Shown here piece by piece: positions 53,238-61,865 of a DNA stretch of 64,000 nucleotides (position 1 is the first letter of the stretch; the number at the start of each line of letters is the position of its first letter). Under the pieces are notes generated by a model. The model ran no database searches. It worked only from the letters and a program-made list of their open reading frames with translations, and was not told the origin of the DNA. The translations under genes were made by a program, and so were the position numbers. The stretch comes from JBCBKU01 sp038521345 (GTDB taxonomy: Bacteria; Pseudomonadota; Alphaproteobacteria; Rhodobacterales; Rhodobacteraceae), in the NCBI GenBank assembly GCA_038521345.1, contig JBCBKU010000001.1:248001-312000 (forward strand). The letters are read 5' to 3'.

Positions 53238-54101
53238 CTAGGCGCCGCTCAGCGCCCAGTCCCAATAGAGCTCTCGGGCGCGCCGGGCCACGGGCCCAAC
53301 CTGATACGATGTACCGTCGAACTCCGTCACCGGCGTGATCTTCGTCATGTTACCGGACATGAACACCTCGTCCGCCTCGCGGAAGTCATCAAAGGACAAC
53401 ACGGTCTCGCGCACCTCGTGCCCGTCGGCCGACAGGTTGGCCATGTGCCGCGACCGGGTGATTCCAGCCAGAAATGTCCCGTTCGGCACAGGTGTCATGA
53501 CAACCCCGTCCCTGACCATGAAGATGTTCGCCGTCGCCGTCTCGGCCACGTTGCCCACCGCATCTGCGACAAGTGCGTTGGGATAGCCCTTGGCCCTCGC
53601 TTCCATCAGCATCCGCGCGTTGTTCGGATAAAGACAGCCGGCCTTGGCATTCACGACGCTCGATTCGAGGACCGGGCGGCGGAACCGTGTCGTCGTCAGC
53701 TTGGTTGTCGCCTCGGCGGGCGCCATCGCGATTTCCTCTAGGCAAAGCGCGAAGGCGGTCGAGTTTTCCGCGGGGGCCACCGCTGTCGGGCCGCCATCGA
53801 TGGCCCAGTACATTGGTCGGATGTAAACGGCCGAGGTCTTGGGGAACGCCGCCAATCCTTCCCGCGCAATGGCCACCATGTCCTCGGGGCTCACCGTCGG
53901 GGTAATCATCAGCGCGGCGGCCGAGCGGTTGATCCGTTGGCAATGCGCCAGCAGGTCCGGCGCCACGCCCTCGAAGTACCGGGCACCGTCGAAGACATTT
54001 GTGCCCAGCCACGCGCCATGGTCGGCGGCCCGCATGACAGGAACGTCGCCGTCATGCCACGTGCCCTCGAAATACGTCCGGATGTTCTTGCCAACGGCCA
54101 T
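53238..54101 (-). CDS. ilvE: Branched-chain amino acid aminotransferase (IlvE-like)
   Basis: A 287-residue fold-IV PLP enzyme. The N-terminus has YFEGTWHDGDVPVM and GTNVFDGARYFEG, and the PLP lysine lies in VVNAKAGCLYPNNAR. ATETATANIFMVRDG is the family's substrate-loop region. It catalyses the last step of Leu/Ile/Val synthesis or first of degradation; D-amino-acid transaminase is an alternative. ATG 54101 is chosen for its fit to the family N-terminus. Confidence 0.88.
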   Translation of the reverse strand: MAVGKNIRTYFEGTWHDGDVPVMRAADHGAWLGTNVFDGARYFEGVAPDLLAHCQRINRSAAALMITPTVSPEDMVAIAREGLAAFPKTSAVYIRPMYWAIDGGPTAVAPAENSTAFALCLEEIAMAPAEATTKLTTTRFRRPVLESSVVNAKAGCLYPNNARMLMEARAKGYPNALVADAVGNVAETATANIFMVRDGVVMTPVPNGTFLAGITRSRHMANLSADGHEVRETVLSFDDFREADEVFMSGNMTKITPVTEFDGTSYQVGPVARRARELYWDWALSGA

Positions 54102-54129
54102 GCTTGTCTCCCGTGGAATCCGGGGGACG

Positions 54130-54639
54130 TTAGGCGGCGGTTCCTTCGGCGTCCAGAGCCGCGTCCGCGACCAAGGCCGCGACATCGAGCCGTGCGTTCA
54201 CCATCGCCAACTCTCCGTTGTCATCCCGCGGCCAGTCCTCCGGCGCTCGATCCCGATAAAGCTCAATCCCGTTGCCGTCCGGATCGCGCAGGTAAACCGC
54301 CTCTGACACGCCGTGATCCGCCGCGCCGTCCAGCGGCACGCCATGTTCCACAACACTGGCCACAGCGCGCCCTAGAGTGGCACGGTCCGGATAAAGGAAG
54401 GCCACGTGGTAGAGCCCCGTATGCCCGGACGGAGGCGGGGTGCCGCCGCGGCTTTGCCACGTGTTCAGGCCAATGTGGTGATGATACCCGCCCGCCGAAA
54501 GGAAGGCCGCCTGATTGCCGGCGCGCTGCTGCACCTCGAATCCCAGAACGTCCCGATAGAACGCGATCGCGCGATCCAGATCGGCAACGCGCAGGTGAAT
54601 GTGGCCAACAGCCACGTCCGGTGGGGCAAGATAGGTCAT
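54130..54639 (-). CDS. VOC-family dioxygenase-like protein
   Basis: A 169-residue vicinal-oxygen-chelate protein. It has GHIHLRVADLDRAIAFYRD, HHIGLNTW with metal-ligand histidines, and GIELYRD with a metal-ligand glutamate. Resembles catechol 2,3-dioxygenase or glyoxalase-like proteins. ATG 54639 begins MTYLAPPDV; a longer frame is rejected. Divergent from the methyltransferase. Confidence 0.87.
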   Translation of the reverse strand: MTYLAPPDVAVGHIHLRVADLDRAIAFYRDVLGFEVQQRAGNQAAFLSAGGYHHHIGLNTWQSRGGTPPPSGHTGLYHVAFLYPDRATLGRAVASVVEHGVPLDGAADHGVSEAVYLRDPDGNGIELYRDRAPEDWPRDDNGELAMVNARLDVAALVADAALDAEGTAA

Positions 54640-54786
54640 GTTTTGTCCTTTCGCTGAGCCGAAGGTAAGCCTGCAAAAACAGGAATAGGATACCCGGCAA
54701 GACACGGCACCTGTGCAAATTTGCAGGATCACACCTCTGTCACATCGCCGTGGCACCTCAGGTCCGTTTCGCGGAAAGGAACCGGT

Positions 54787-55524
54787 ATGGATGGCTACGG
54801 CCCCGAAAGCTTTGGTCAGTTCTACGCACAGGAATACGATACGTTGCACGATCCCGGCACGACCGACGTGTCGGTCGATCGGATCGCGCGGCTGGCGGGT
54901 TCCGGCCGGGTCCTTGAGCTAGCTGTCGGAACAGGTCGGATCGCCCTGCCGCTGGCCGAACGCGGCATTCGGATCGAGGGCATCGAGATTTCCCCCGAGA
55001 TGGTGGCCAAGCTCCGGACCAAGCCCGGTGGTGCAGAGCTGCCCGTCACGATCGGCGATATGGAAGACGTTGGGGTATCGGGCCCGTTCGACCTGATCCT
55101 TCTTGTGTTCAATACCCTTTTCAACCTGACCACACAGCGCGCGCAAGTCCGGCTCTTTCAGAACGTGGCCCGGTGCTTGGCTCCCGGTGGGGCGTTTCTG
55201 GTCGAGGCATTTGTCCCGGACCCCGCCCGGTTTCGCGGCCATCAGGACGTGCGGGTCCGCAACCTGACGCTCGACTCCGTCTGTTTCGACGGCATTTTGC
55301 ACGATCCGGTGGCGCAGACGCTTACCATGCAACGGCTCTGGGCAACCGGCGACCGGACAAGGATCGTCCCGCTATACCTGCGCTATGCCTGGCCGTCCGA
55401 GCTTGACCTTATGGCCGAGCTCGCCGGGTTGCGCCTGCGCGATCGCTGGGGCGGATGGGCGGACGAACCCTTCACCCGCGACAGCCGCATGCATGTCTCG
55501 GTCTGGGAACGGCCGGAGATGTGA
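54787..55524 (+). CDS. Class I SAM-dependent methyltransferase
   Basis: A 245-residue methyltransferase with SAM motif VLELAVGTGRIALPL, acidic IEGIEISPEMVAKL and FDLILLVFNTLFNL. GGAAAGGAACCGGT precedes ATG 54787. Two bp separate it from the NTF2-like gene downstream. Substrate unknown. Confidence 0.86.
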   Translation: MDGYGPESFGQFYAQEYDTLHDPGTTDVSVDRIARLAGSGRVLELAVGTGRIALPLAERGIRIEGIEISPEMVAKLRTKPGGAELPVTIGDMEDVGVSGPFDLILLVFNTLFNLTTQRAQVRLFQNVARCLAPGGAFLVEAFVPDPARFRGHQDVRVRNLTLDSVCFDGILHDPVAQTLTMQRLWATGDRTRIVPLYLRYAWPSELDLMAELAGLRLRDRWGGWADEPFTRDSRMHVSVWERPEM

Positions 55525-55526
55525 AC

Positions 55527-55949
55527 ATGTCCGATCCCGCAAATCTGGCGGTCGCCGAAATCGTACGGGTCCACAAAGCCATTATGGACTGGATCACGGG
55601 CCGCATGCCCGAGGCGCATTTCGAGGATGAGATCGCCGACCACCTGGATCCCGCGTTTCGCATTGTCGAGCCCGGCGGCAAGATCGTCGCTAGGGACGCC
55701 GTGCTGGCGGGCCTCCGCAGCTTCCATGGCGGCAACCCTGATTTCCGGATCCTGATCGATGAGGCCGAGGCCTTCGCAACAAGCGGAAGGCAGGTTTTGG
55801 TCAGCTATATCGAGCGGCAGACGGGCGCGGCGAAAGCTGCCAGAACCAATGCGCGCCGCTCGACGGCACTGGTCGACGTCGGAGCAAAGGTCCGGCTCTT
55901 GCATCTTCACGAAACGTGGATCGCCGACGACACGGCTGCCGCGGGCTGA
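55527..55949 (+). CDS. NTF2-like/SnoaL-type protein
   Basis: A 140-residue protein with the NTF2-like sheet pattern (HLDPAFRIVEPGGKIVARDAV, then VSYIERQTG and LLHLHETWI). ATG 55527 is 2 bp after the methyltransferase stop and likely cotranscribed. No catalytic motif I can call. Not clearly related to the NTF2-like gene in the importer operon. Confidence 0.72.
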   Translation: MSDPANLAVAEIVRVHKAIMDWITGRMPEAHFEDEIADHLDPAFRIVEPGGKIVARDAVLAGLRSFHGGNPDFRILIDEAEAFATSGRQVLVSYIERQTGAAKAARTNARRSTALVDVGAKVRLLHLHETWIADDTAAAG

Positions 55950-56025
55950 CCAGCGCGCGTCGGTTTCCGGCAGACAGGCGCGGGCGCCATCACTAGCCTC
56001 CTGCCCATGACGTCACAGAACTCTC

Positions 56026-56754
56026 ATGGATGAACTCGCCGGCAAAACGGCCCTTGTCACCGGAGCCGCGGGGGGCATCGGTGCGGCGATTGTCGCCGCG
56101 CTGCGGGCCGAGGACGTGCGTGTGGCAGGCGCGGATCTGGGTCCAAGTGGCTCAGATCACGATCTGATTGCGGATCTTTCCGAATCCGCAGCCGCCGATG
56201 CTTTGCCGGAACAAGCAGCCCGGGCGCTCGGCCGCCTCGACATCGTGGTGAACAATGCGGGGGTCATCCCCCGTGGCATTGTCACCGAAACCACTGATGA
56301 CGACTACGCCCGCACCATGTCGATCAATGTCGAGGCGCCCTTCCGCATCTGCCGTGCCGCGATCCCGATCCTTGCCCGGGGCGGCGGTGGCGCCATCGTC
56401 AACGTTTCCTCATGCTGGGGCGTCCATCCGGGGCCGGGCCACCCGCTTTATGTCATGTCCAAGGCCGCGCTCGCCTCGTTGACCCAGTGCCTTGGCATCG
56501 ACCACGCCCACCAGAACATCCGGGTCAATGCGGTCTGCCCCAACGAGGTCAACACGCCCATGATCCGAAGCGGCTTCACGGCTCGCGGCTTCGACCCAGA
56601 GACGGCGATAGCCGATCTTCACCGCTCGGTCCCGCTGGGGCGTATCGCGGAACCCGAGGACATCGCCGACTTGGTCGTGTTTCTCGCCTCGGACCGCGCC
56701 CGCTATCTCTGCGGTGCGCTGATCGAGGCCAATGGCGGCAAGGCAGTCGGATGA
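56026..56754 (+). CDS. SDR-family oxidoreductase (tandem pair, member 1)
   Basis: A 242-residue short-chain dehydrogenase. TGAAGGIG near residue 11 binds NAD(P), NNAG near residue 84, catalytic Ser in NVSSCWG, and Y-V-M-S-K in PLYVMSKAAL. It overlaps the next SDR gene by ATGA. Substrate unknown. Confidence 0.9.
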   Translation: MDELAGKTALVTGAAGGIGAAIVAALRAEDVRVAGADLGPSGSDHDLIADLSESAAADALPEQAARALGRLDIVVNNAGVIPRGIVTETTDDDYARTMSINVEAPFRICRAAIPILARGGGGAIVNVSSCWGVHPGPGHPLYVMSKAALASLTQCLGIDHAHQNIRVNAVCPNEVNTPMIRSGFTARGFDPETAIADLHRSVPLGRIAEPEDIADLVVFLASDRARYLCGALIEANGGKAVG

Positions 56755-57479
56755 GCGCGACGAAGACCGCTCTTGTCACCGGCGGCCGCAGTGGCATTGG
56801 CGCCGCAATCGCCCGTGCGCTGGCCGATGACGGGATCCGCGTTTTCACCGCCCAGCGGGGCAATGATCCCGATCATGAAGGGATCGAGGCCGACTTCATG
56901 GACCCCGAGGCCCCGGCACGCGTCATCGACACGGTGCTGACCCGCACGGCCCGGCTCGACATGCTGGTCAACAATGCCGGCCTGATGCGCGAAGGCACCG
57001 TGACCGAAGCATCGCCCGAGGATTGGGCGGCCACGCTCCAGGTGAACCTGACAGCGCCCTTCCTTCTGATGCGTGCCGCGATGCCTCACCTCATCAAGGC
57101 CAAGGGTGCCATCGTGAACATCGGCTCGATCGAGGGGCTCGGATCGAATCCCCGCCACCCGGCCTACTGCGCCTCCAAAGGCGGACTCCATGCATTGACC
57201 CGCGCTGTGGCCGTCGATCACGGGCCCGACGGGGTGCGTTGCAATGCAATCGCGCCCGGCTGGATCGATACCGAACTGAACACCGCCTTCATCGAAAGCC
57301 TGGGCGATCCCGAGACGTTTCGCGCCGGGATCGGCCGCCTGCATCCCCTTCGCCGGACGGGCCGGCCGCGCGAGATCGCCGCGCTGGCGCGTTGGCTGCT
57401 CTCCGACGAGGCCAGCTTCGTAACCGGTCAGGTCTGGACCGTGGATGGCGGCCGCATGACCCAGTTGTCGCTGCCCTAA
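56751..57479 (+). CDS. SDR-family oxidoreductase (tandem pair, member 2)
   Basis: A 242-residue short-chain dehydrogenase paralogous to the previous gene. TGGRSGIG, NNAG, catalytic Ser in NIGSIEG and YCASK are all present. Equal length and ATGA overlap suggest duplication. Its 3' end overlaps convergent trpS by 4 bp. Confidence 0.9.
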   Translation: MSATKTALVTGGRSGIGAAIARALADDGIRVFTAQRGNDPDHEGIEADFMDPEAPARVIDTVLTRTARLDMLVNNAGLMREGTVTEASPEDWAATLQVNLTAPFLLMRAAMPHLIKAKGAIVNIGSIEGLGSNPRHPAYCASKGGLHALTRAVAVDHGPDGVRCNAIAPGWIDTELNTAFIESLGDPETFRAGIGRLHPLRRTGRPREIAALARWLLSDEASFVTGQVWTVDGGRMTQLSLP

Positions 57480-58498
57480 GCGCCCACCATGCCCACGATT
57501 TCATAAGTGCGCTTCAGGATGGGGGCGGTGATCGCCCGCGCCTGCTCGGCCCCATGCGCAAGGATACGGTCGATCTCGGCCGGGTCATCCATCAGCCGCG
57601 CCATTTCGTTCGCCATCGGCGACAGCTTGGCCACCGCAAGATCCGCCAGTGCCGGCTTGAACTGCCCGAACTGCTGGCCGGCGAATTCGGACACAACCTC
57701 TTCCGGCGTGCGTTCGTCCAGCGCGGCGTAGATGTTGATCAGGTTCCGTGCCTCGGGCCGGTCTTTCAGCCCCTCGAGGGTCTCGGGCAACGGTTCGGGA
57801 TCTGTCTTTGCCTTGCGGATCTTCTGGGCGACCGTGTCTGCATCGTCGGTCATATTGATCCGGCTCATGTCCGAAGGATCCGATTTCGACATCTTCTTCG
57901 ACCCGTCGCGAAAGCTCATGACCCGCGTCGCCGCGCCGGTGATTACCGGTTCGGTGATCGGGAAGAACGCCTCGCCGAAATCATTGTTGAATTTGGTCGC
58001 GATGTCCCGGGTCAGCTCCAGATGCTGCTTTTGGTCCTCGCCGACGGGCACATGGGTGGCGTGATAGACAAGGATGTCGGCGGCCATAAGCGACGGATAG
58101 GCAAACAGCCCCAACGAAGCTTCTTCCGAATTCTTGCCCGCCTTGTCTTTCCACTGGGTCATCCGGCGCATCCATCCCATGCGGGCAATACAGTTGAAGA
58201 CCCAGCCAAGCTGCGCATGTTCCGGCACCTGCGACTGGTTCACAAGGATCGACCGCGCCGGGTCGATGCCGGCTGCGATGAAGGCCGCCGCGGTCTCCCG
58301 CGTGGCGCGGTGAAGATCCGCGGGGTCCTGCCAGACCGTGATCGCGTGCAGATCGACGATCCCATAGACCGTTTCGTAGTCACCGGAATTCTGCATCTCG
58401 ACGAAGCGTTTCAGCGCGCCGAGATAGTTTCCAAGGTGCAGATCGCCCGTGGGCTGGATCCCCGAAAAGATCCGCGGGGTAAAGGCCGCTTCGGCCAT
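57476..58498 (-). CDS. trpS: Tryptophanyl-tRNA synthetase
   Basis: A 340-residue class I synthetase. The HIGH-like motif is PTGDLHLGNYLGAL and the KMSKS loop is KKMSKSDPSD. I use ATG 58498 because GGAGAGAG, lying in the codons after an upstream in-frame ATG, gives good spacing to it. Convergent with the SDR pair. Confidence 0.95.
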   Translation of the reverse strand: MAEAAFTPRIFSGIQPTGDLHLGNYLGALKRFVEMQNSGDYETVYGIVDLHAITVWQDPADLHRATRETAAAFIAAGIDPARSILVNQSQVPEHAQLGWVFNCIARMGWMRRMTQWKDKAGKNSEEASLGLFAYPSLMAADILVYHATHVPVGEDQKQHLELTRDIATKFNNDFGEAFFPITEPVITGAATRVMSFRDGSKKMSKSDPSDMSRINMTDDADTVAQKIRKAKTDPEPLPETLEGLKDRPEARNLINIYAALDERTPEEVVSEFAGQQFGQFKPALADLAVAKLSPMANEMARLMDDPAEIDRILAHGAEQARAITAPILKRTYEIVGMVGA

Positions 58499-58571
58499 GG
58501 CTCTCTCCATCTGGATTTTCGCGCCGCGCTCGCTTAGCCAGAGGCGGATGTGAGGTCAAGGAAGGCGCCAC

Positions 58572-59258
58572 GTGTACCAGGATCCCGATGCATCCCCGTT
58601 TAACGCCTTGCCTCCGGTGGTACTGGCACTTGCGCTCGCCATGTTCGGCGTCGAGGCGGCCATAACGCTCGGTGCCCGGGGCTTTCTCGGGGGTGCGGAC
58701 GCGGTTGGTTGGCGGCTTGCCGCGATACGCGACTACGGGTTCTCAGGGCCAGAGCTTCAGGCAGCGATCGATGCGGGGCGCTTCGGTCTGTCCGATGCGG
58801 CCCGGTTCGTGACCTATTCCTTCGTCCACGGCAGTTTCATCCACATGATCTTCGCCGTCGTCTTTCTCTTGGCGATTGGCAAATTGGTAGGCGAGGTCTT
58901 TGGCGGATGGGCGTTCCTGGCCATTTTCTTTGGGTCGGCCATCTTTGGTGCGCTTATCTACGGCGGGCTTGCCGGGACGCGGGTGATGCTGATCGGGGGC
59001 TTCCCGGGGGTTTATGGTCTCATCGGCGCCTACACGTTTCTAATGTGGGTGGGCCTGCGTTCGACGGGCGAGAACGAGGCGCAGGCGTTCACGCTGATCG
59101 CGTTTCTCCTCGGGATACAGCTGCTTTTCGGGCTGCTCTTCGGCGGCGGGCGAGACTGGATCGCCGATGCATCCGGCTTCGTTGCGGGGTTTGCGCTTAG
59201 CTTTGTGGTCAGCCCCGGCGGCTGGGCCCGGTTCCTCAGCCGGATCCGGCGGCGGTAG
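58572..59258 (+). CDS. Rhomboid-fold membrane protein lacking catalytic residues
   Basis: A 228-residue six-span protein. The L1-TM2 region (TYSFVHGSFIHMIFAVVFLLAIG) and VYGLIGAY are rhomboid-like. The usual GASG, containing the nucleophile serine, is replaced by GGFP (residues 142-145); the TM6 histidine position reads D (IADASGFVAGF), and the TM2 asparagine is A. It is therefore likely a pseudo-protease. GTG start (58572) with AAGGA upstream. Confidence 0.82.
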   Translation: MYQDPDASPFNALPPVVLALALAMFGVEAAITLGARGFLGGADAVGWRLAAIRDYGFSGPELQAAIDAGRFGLSDAARFVTYSFVHGSFIHMIFAVVFLLAIGKLVGEVFGGWAFLAIFFGSAIFGALIYGGLAGTRVMLIGGFPGVYGLIGAYTFLMWVGLRSTGENEAQAFTLIAFLLGIQLLFGLLFGGGRDWIADASGFVAGFALSFVVSPGGWARFLSRIRRR

Positions 59259-59294
59259 GACGCGCGCGGGCGCATTCCTGCATGCCACCCAACC

Positions 59295-60833
59295 CTACCT
59301 TCGCAGCGCGCCCCTAAGATCTCGTACCGTCATCGCTCCCGTCACCTGCGCGGCCAGCGCGTAGGCGGTGATCCCGACGACCACGAGAAGGGCAAGCGCC
59401 CCGTACCGCTCTGCCGCCCCGAAAAGCGCGCCCTCTAGTATCCGGGCGGCCCCGAGCAACATGGCGCCCATCACCGCCGACGCTACGGCGATCCGCCAGA
59501 CACGGTCGCGCAGCCGCGCGTCGATCTCTGCCTCGACGCCCATGGCACGCGACCCCTGCCAAAGAAGCCACACCATGACCCATCCCGCCGCCGAGGTGGC
59601 CACGGCTGCCGCGATGAACCCCATGACCGGCGCAAGCCCGATCGCAACCCCCGCATTCACCACCATCGCCACCAGCGCGTACCGGAACGGCGTCCGCGTA
59701 TCGGCCCGGGCGAAGTAAAGTGGCTGCAGGACCTTCTGCAGAACAAAGGCCGGAAGCCCCGCGCCGTAAACCGCGACGGCCAGCGCCGTTGCCTCGGCAT
59801 CCGCGCGGCCGAACGCCCCCCGCTCGAACAGGACCGAGGCAAGCGGCAGCGGGATCACGCAAAGCGCCACGGCCGCCGGTATCGTGAGCGCCAGCGAGAA
59901 CTCGGTCGCTCTGTTGAACGCGTCCTGACCCGCCTCCGCATCCCCCGCCTGCAATCGCCGCGACAATTCGGGTAACAGAACGACACCAACAGCGATTCCG
60001 ACCACGCCAAGCGGAAGCTGGTAAAGCCGGTCGGCAAAGCTCAGCCACACGACCGCCCCGTCAAAAAAGCTCGCCACTTGCCGTCCAACCAAGAGATTGA
60101 TCTGCACGACCCCGCCAGCCAGAGCCGCGGGCGCGGCGATCACGGCCAACGCACGCAGATCCGGGGTCAGACGCGGCCGCACCAGCCGCGGCCGAAACCC
60201 AGCCCGCGCCGCTGCGGCCCAAAGCAACGCCAGTTGGGCGACGCCAGCCACCGGCACGGTCCAGGCCAGAGCCAGCCCAATGTCCCACCCGGCCAGATGC
60301 GCGCCCCCCATCGCCGCGATGAAGAGAATGTTCAGAAGCACCGGCGCCGCCGCCGCCGCCATGAACCGCCCGGTGGCATTCAGGACGCCCGACAGCAGGG
60401 CGGCCAGCGAAATGAAAAGGATGTAGGGAAACCCGATCCGGCCATAGAGAACGGCCAGGTCGAACCGTTCGTCCCCGAGAAAACCCGAAGCCATGGCCAC
60501 GACCAGCCAGGGCATGACGGCCAGTGCCAGAAGCGTGAAGCCGATCAGAACCGTGGCCAGTCCCGCGAACGCGTCGCGCGCAAAGGCCTCGGGATCATCG
60601 CCCGCTTCGAGTTTCTTCGAGAACATCGGCACGAAGGCCATGTTGAAGGCCCCCTCGGCGAAGAACCGGCGGAACATATTTGGCAGCGCGAAGGCCACCA
60701 GAAATGCCTGCGCCACCGGGCCCGCGCCAAGGAACGCGGCGATCATGATGTCGCGGGCAAAGCCCAGCACGCGGCTGGCCATGGTCCACGATCCAACTGT
60801 CAGAAAGCCTGAGAGAAGTCGGATCGGCCGCAT
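59295..60833 (-). CDS. murJ: Lipid II flippase MurJ
   Basis: A 512-residue MOP-superfamily protein with 12-14 spans that moves lipid II across the inner membrane. N-terminal SGFLTVGSWTMASRVLGFARDIMIA and FRRFFAEGAFNMAFVPMFS are family landmarks. Neighbours trpS and glnD are the usual Rhodobacterales arrangement. No truncation. Confidence 0.95.
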   Translation of the reverse strand: MRPIRLLSGFLTVGSWTMASRVLGFARDIMIAAFLGAGPVAQAFLVAFALPNMFRRFFAEGAFNMAFVPMFSKKLEAGDDPEAFARDAFAGLATVLIGFTLLALAVMPWLVVAMASGFLGDERFDLAVLYGRIGFPYILFISLAALLSGVLNATGRFMAAAAAPVLLNILFIAAMGGAHLAGWDIGLALAWTVPVAGVAQLALLWAAAARAGFRPRLVRPRLTPDLRALAVIAAPAALAGGVVQINLLVGRQVASFFDGAVVWLSFADRLYQLPLGVVGIAVGVVLLPELSRRLQAGDAEAGQDAFNRATEFSLALTIPAAVALCVIPLPLASVLFERGAFGRADAEATALAVAVYGAGLPAFVLQKVLQPLYFARADTRTPFRYALVAMVVNAGVAIGLAPVMGFIAAAVATSAAGWVMVWLLWQGSRAMGVEAEIDARLRDRVWRIAVASAVMGAMLLGAARILEGALFGAAERYGALALLVVVGITAYALAAQVTGAMTVRDLRGALRR

Positions 60834-60846
60834 GCCCGCCCGGGAC

Positions 60847-61794
60847 CTAGCGCAGGATCATTTCGACGCGGCGGTTGCGGGCCCGGCCATCGTCGGTGGT
60901 GTTGGACGCTGCGGGCGCAAGGAATCCCACGCCATGCGATGACAGGCGGCCGCCCGAGACGCCAAAGCGGTCGACCAGCGCCGCCCGGACAGCGTCGGCA
61001 CGACGCTCGGACAGACCCTGATTGTAGTCGAGCGCGCCCACGTTGTCGGTATGACCGACCAGCAGGATCTCGATGTCCGGCCGCTCGTTCAGAAAGGCTG
61101 CCATCTCGGTCAGTACAGGCTCGGACGCGGGCAGCAACTCGGCACTGTCCGTGGCAAATTCAAGCCCGTAGATCGCCGCCGATCCGTCCGCGTCGATGGC
61201 CGCCCCTATTTCGCTGGCCGACAGCAATTCGAGCGTTTGCGCCACGGCCTCGGTCTGCACGAGTTCCAGCACAATCTGCGGGCGGTGCCGCTCTTCGTTG
61301 GAATCGCCGGCCCTCTGGACGAGGATCTGCACCACTTCCCGAGCGCCGTCGGCGGTGCGCTCGTAAAGACCGAACCGGAAATCAGGACCCGTGCCGTACA
61401 GGAATTTCGACCGTTCCTCCGAAGCATATGCGTAGGGCACGCGGCCACCGCATTCGTCCTCGCGCGCGCAAGCAAAGCGCGTGTCAAACCCGGCGGCCGC
61501 GATCTGCTGTTCGTAGGCTCTGAAGACCTCCAGCGTCGACGCCGTGAAGGGCGCCTCGAAATGGGTGTACCGAACGCGGCCTTCCAGCCGTTCGCGTGGC
61601 CCGGCTTCGAACTTGGCCTCGAAGGGTCCGGTAAAGACGGTCGTCTCGGTGAAGTTCTGAACGGTTTCCTCGATCACTTCCGCGCCGGGGAACCGGGCGT
61701 CGAACAAGGCCTCTCCGGCGCCGGTCTGGGCAAGGGCTGGATGGGCGAAAAGCAGACTGACAAGGGCAAGTTTGCGCAGCATGGGAACACTCAT
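60847..61794 (-). CDS. OmpA-domain outer-membrane/periplasmic protein
   Basis: A 315-residue protein with a signal peptide (LALVSLLFAHPALAQ). The C-terminal OmpA domain has FATDSAELLP, VGHTDNVG and NRRVEMIL, which binds peptidoglycan. The N-terminal half resembles a DUF4892-like domain, but I am not certain. Starts at ATG 61794 or ATG 61782. Adjacent to murJ, fitting an envelope role. Confidence 0.85.
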   Translation of the reverse strand: MSVPMLRKLALVSLLFAHPALAQTGAGEALFDARFPGAEVIEETVQNFTETTVFTGPFEAKFEAGPRERLEGRVRYTHFEAPFTASTLEVFRAYEQQIAAAGFDTRFACAREDECGGRVPYAYASEERSKFLYGTGPDFRFGLYERTADGAREVVQILVQRAGDSNEERHRPQIVLELVQTEAVAQTLELLSASEIGAAIDADGSAAIYGLEFATDSAELLPASEPVLTEMAAFLNERPDIEILLVGHTDNVGALDYNQGLSERRADAVRAALVDRFGVSGGRLSSHGVGFLAPAASNTTDDGRARNRRVEMILR

Positions 61795-61865
61795 TGGCGA
61801 CAAGGGACACCCCGGTTTATGCGGCCCGCATCGCCGCCGCACAAGCGCCAACGCGCGCCCGTCAG

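Noticed and set aside
57023..58537. Plus-strand frame of 504 codons over the second SDR and trpS
   Set aside because: It is out of frame with the SDR and antisense to trpS, both of which have intact motifs.
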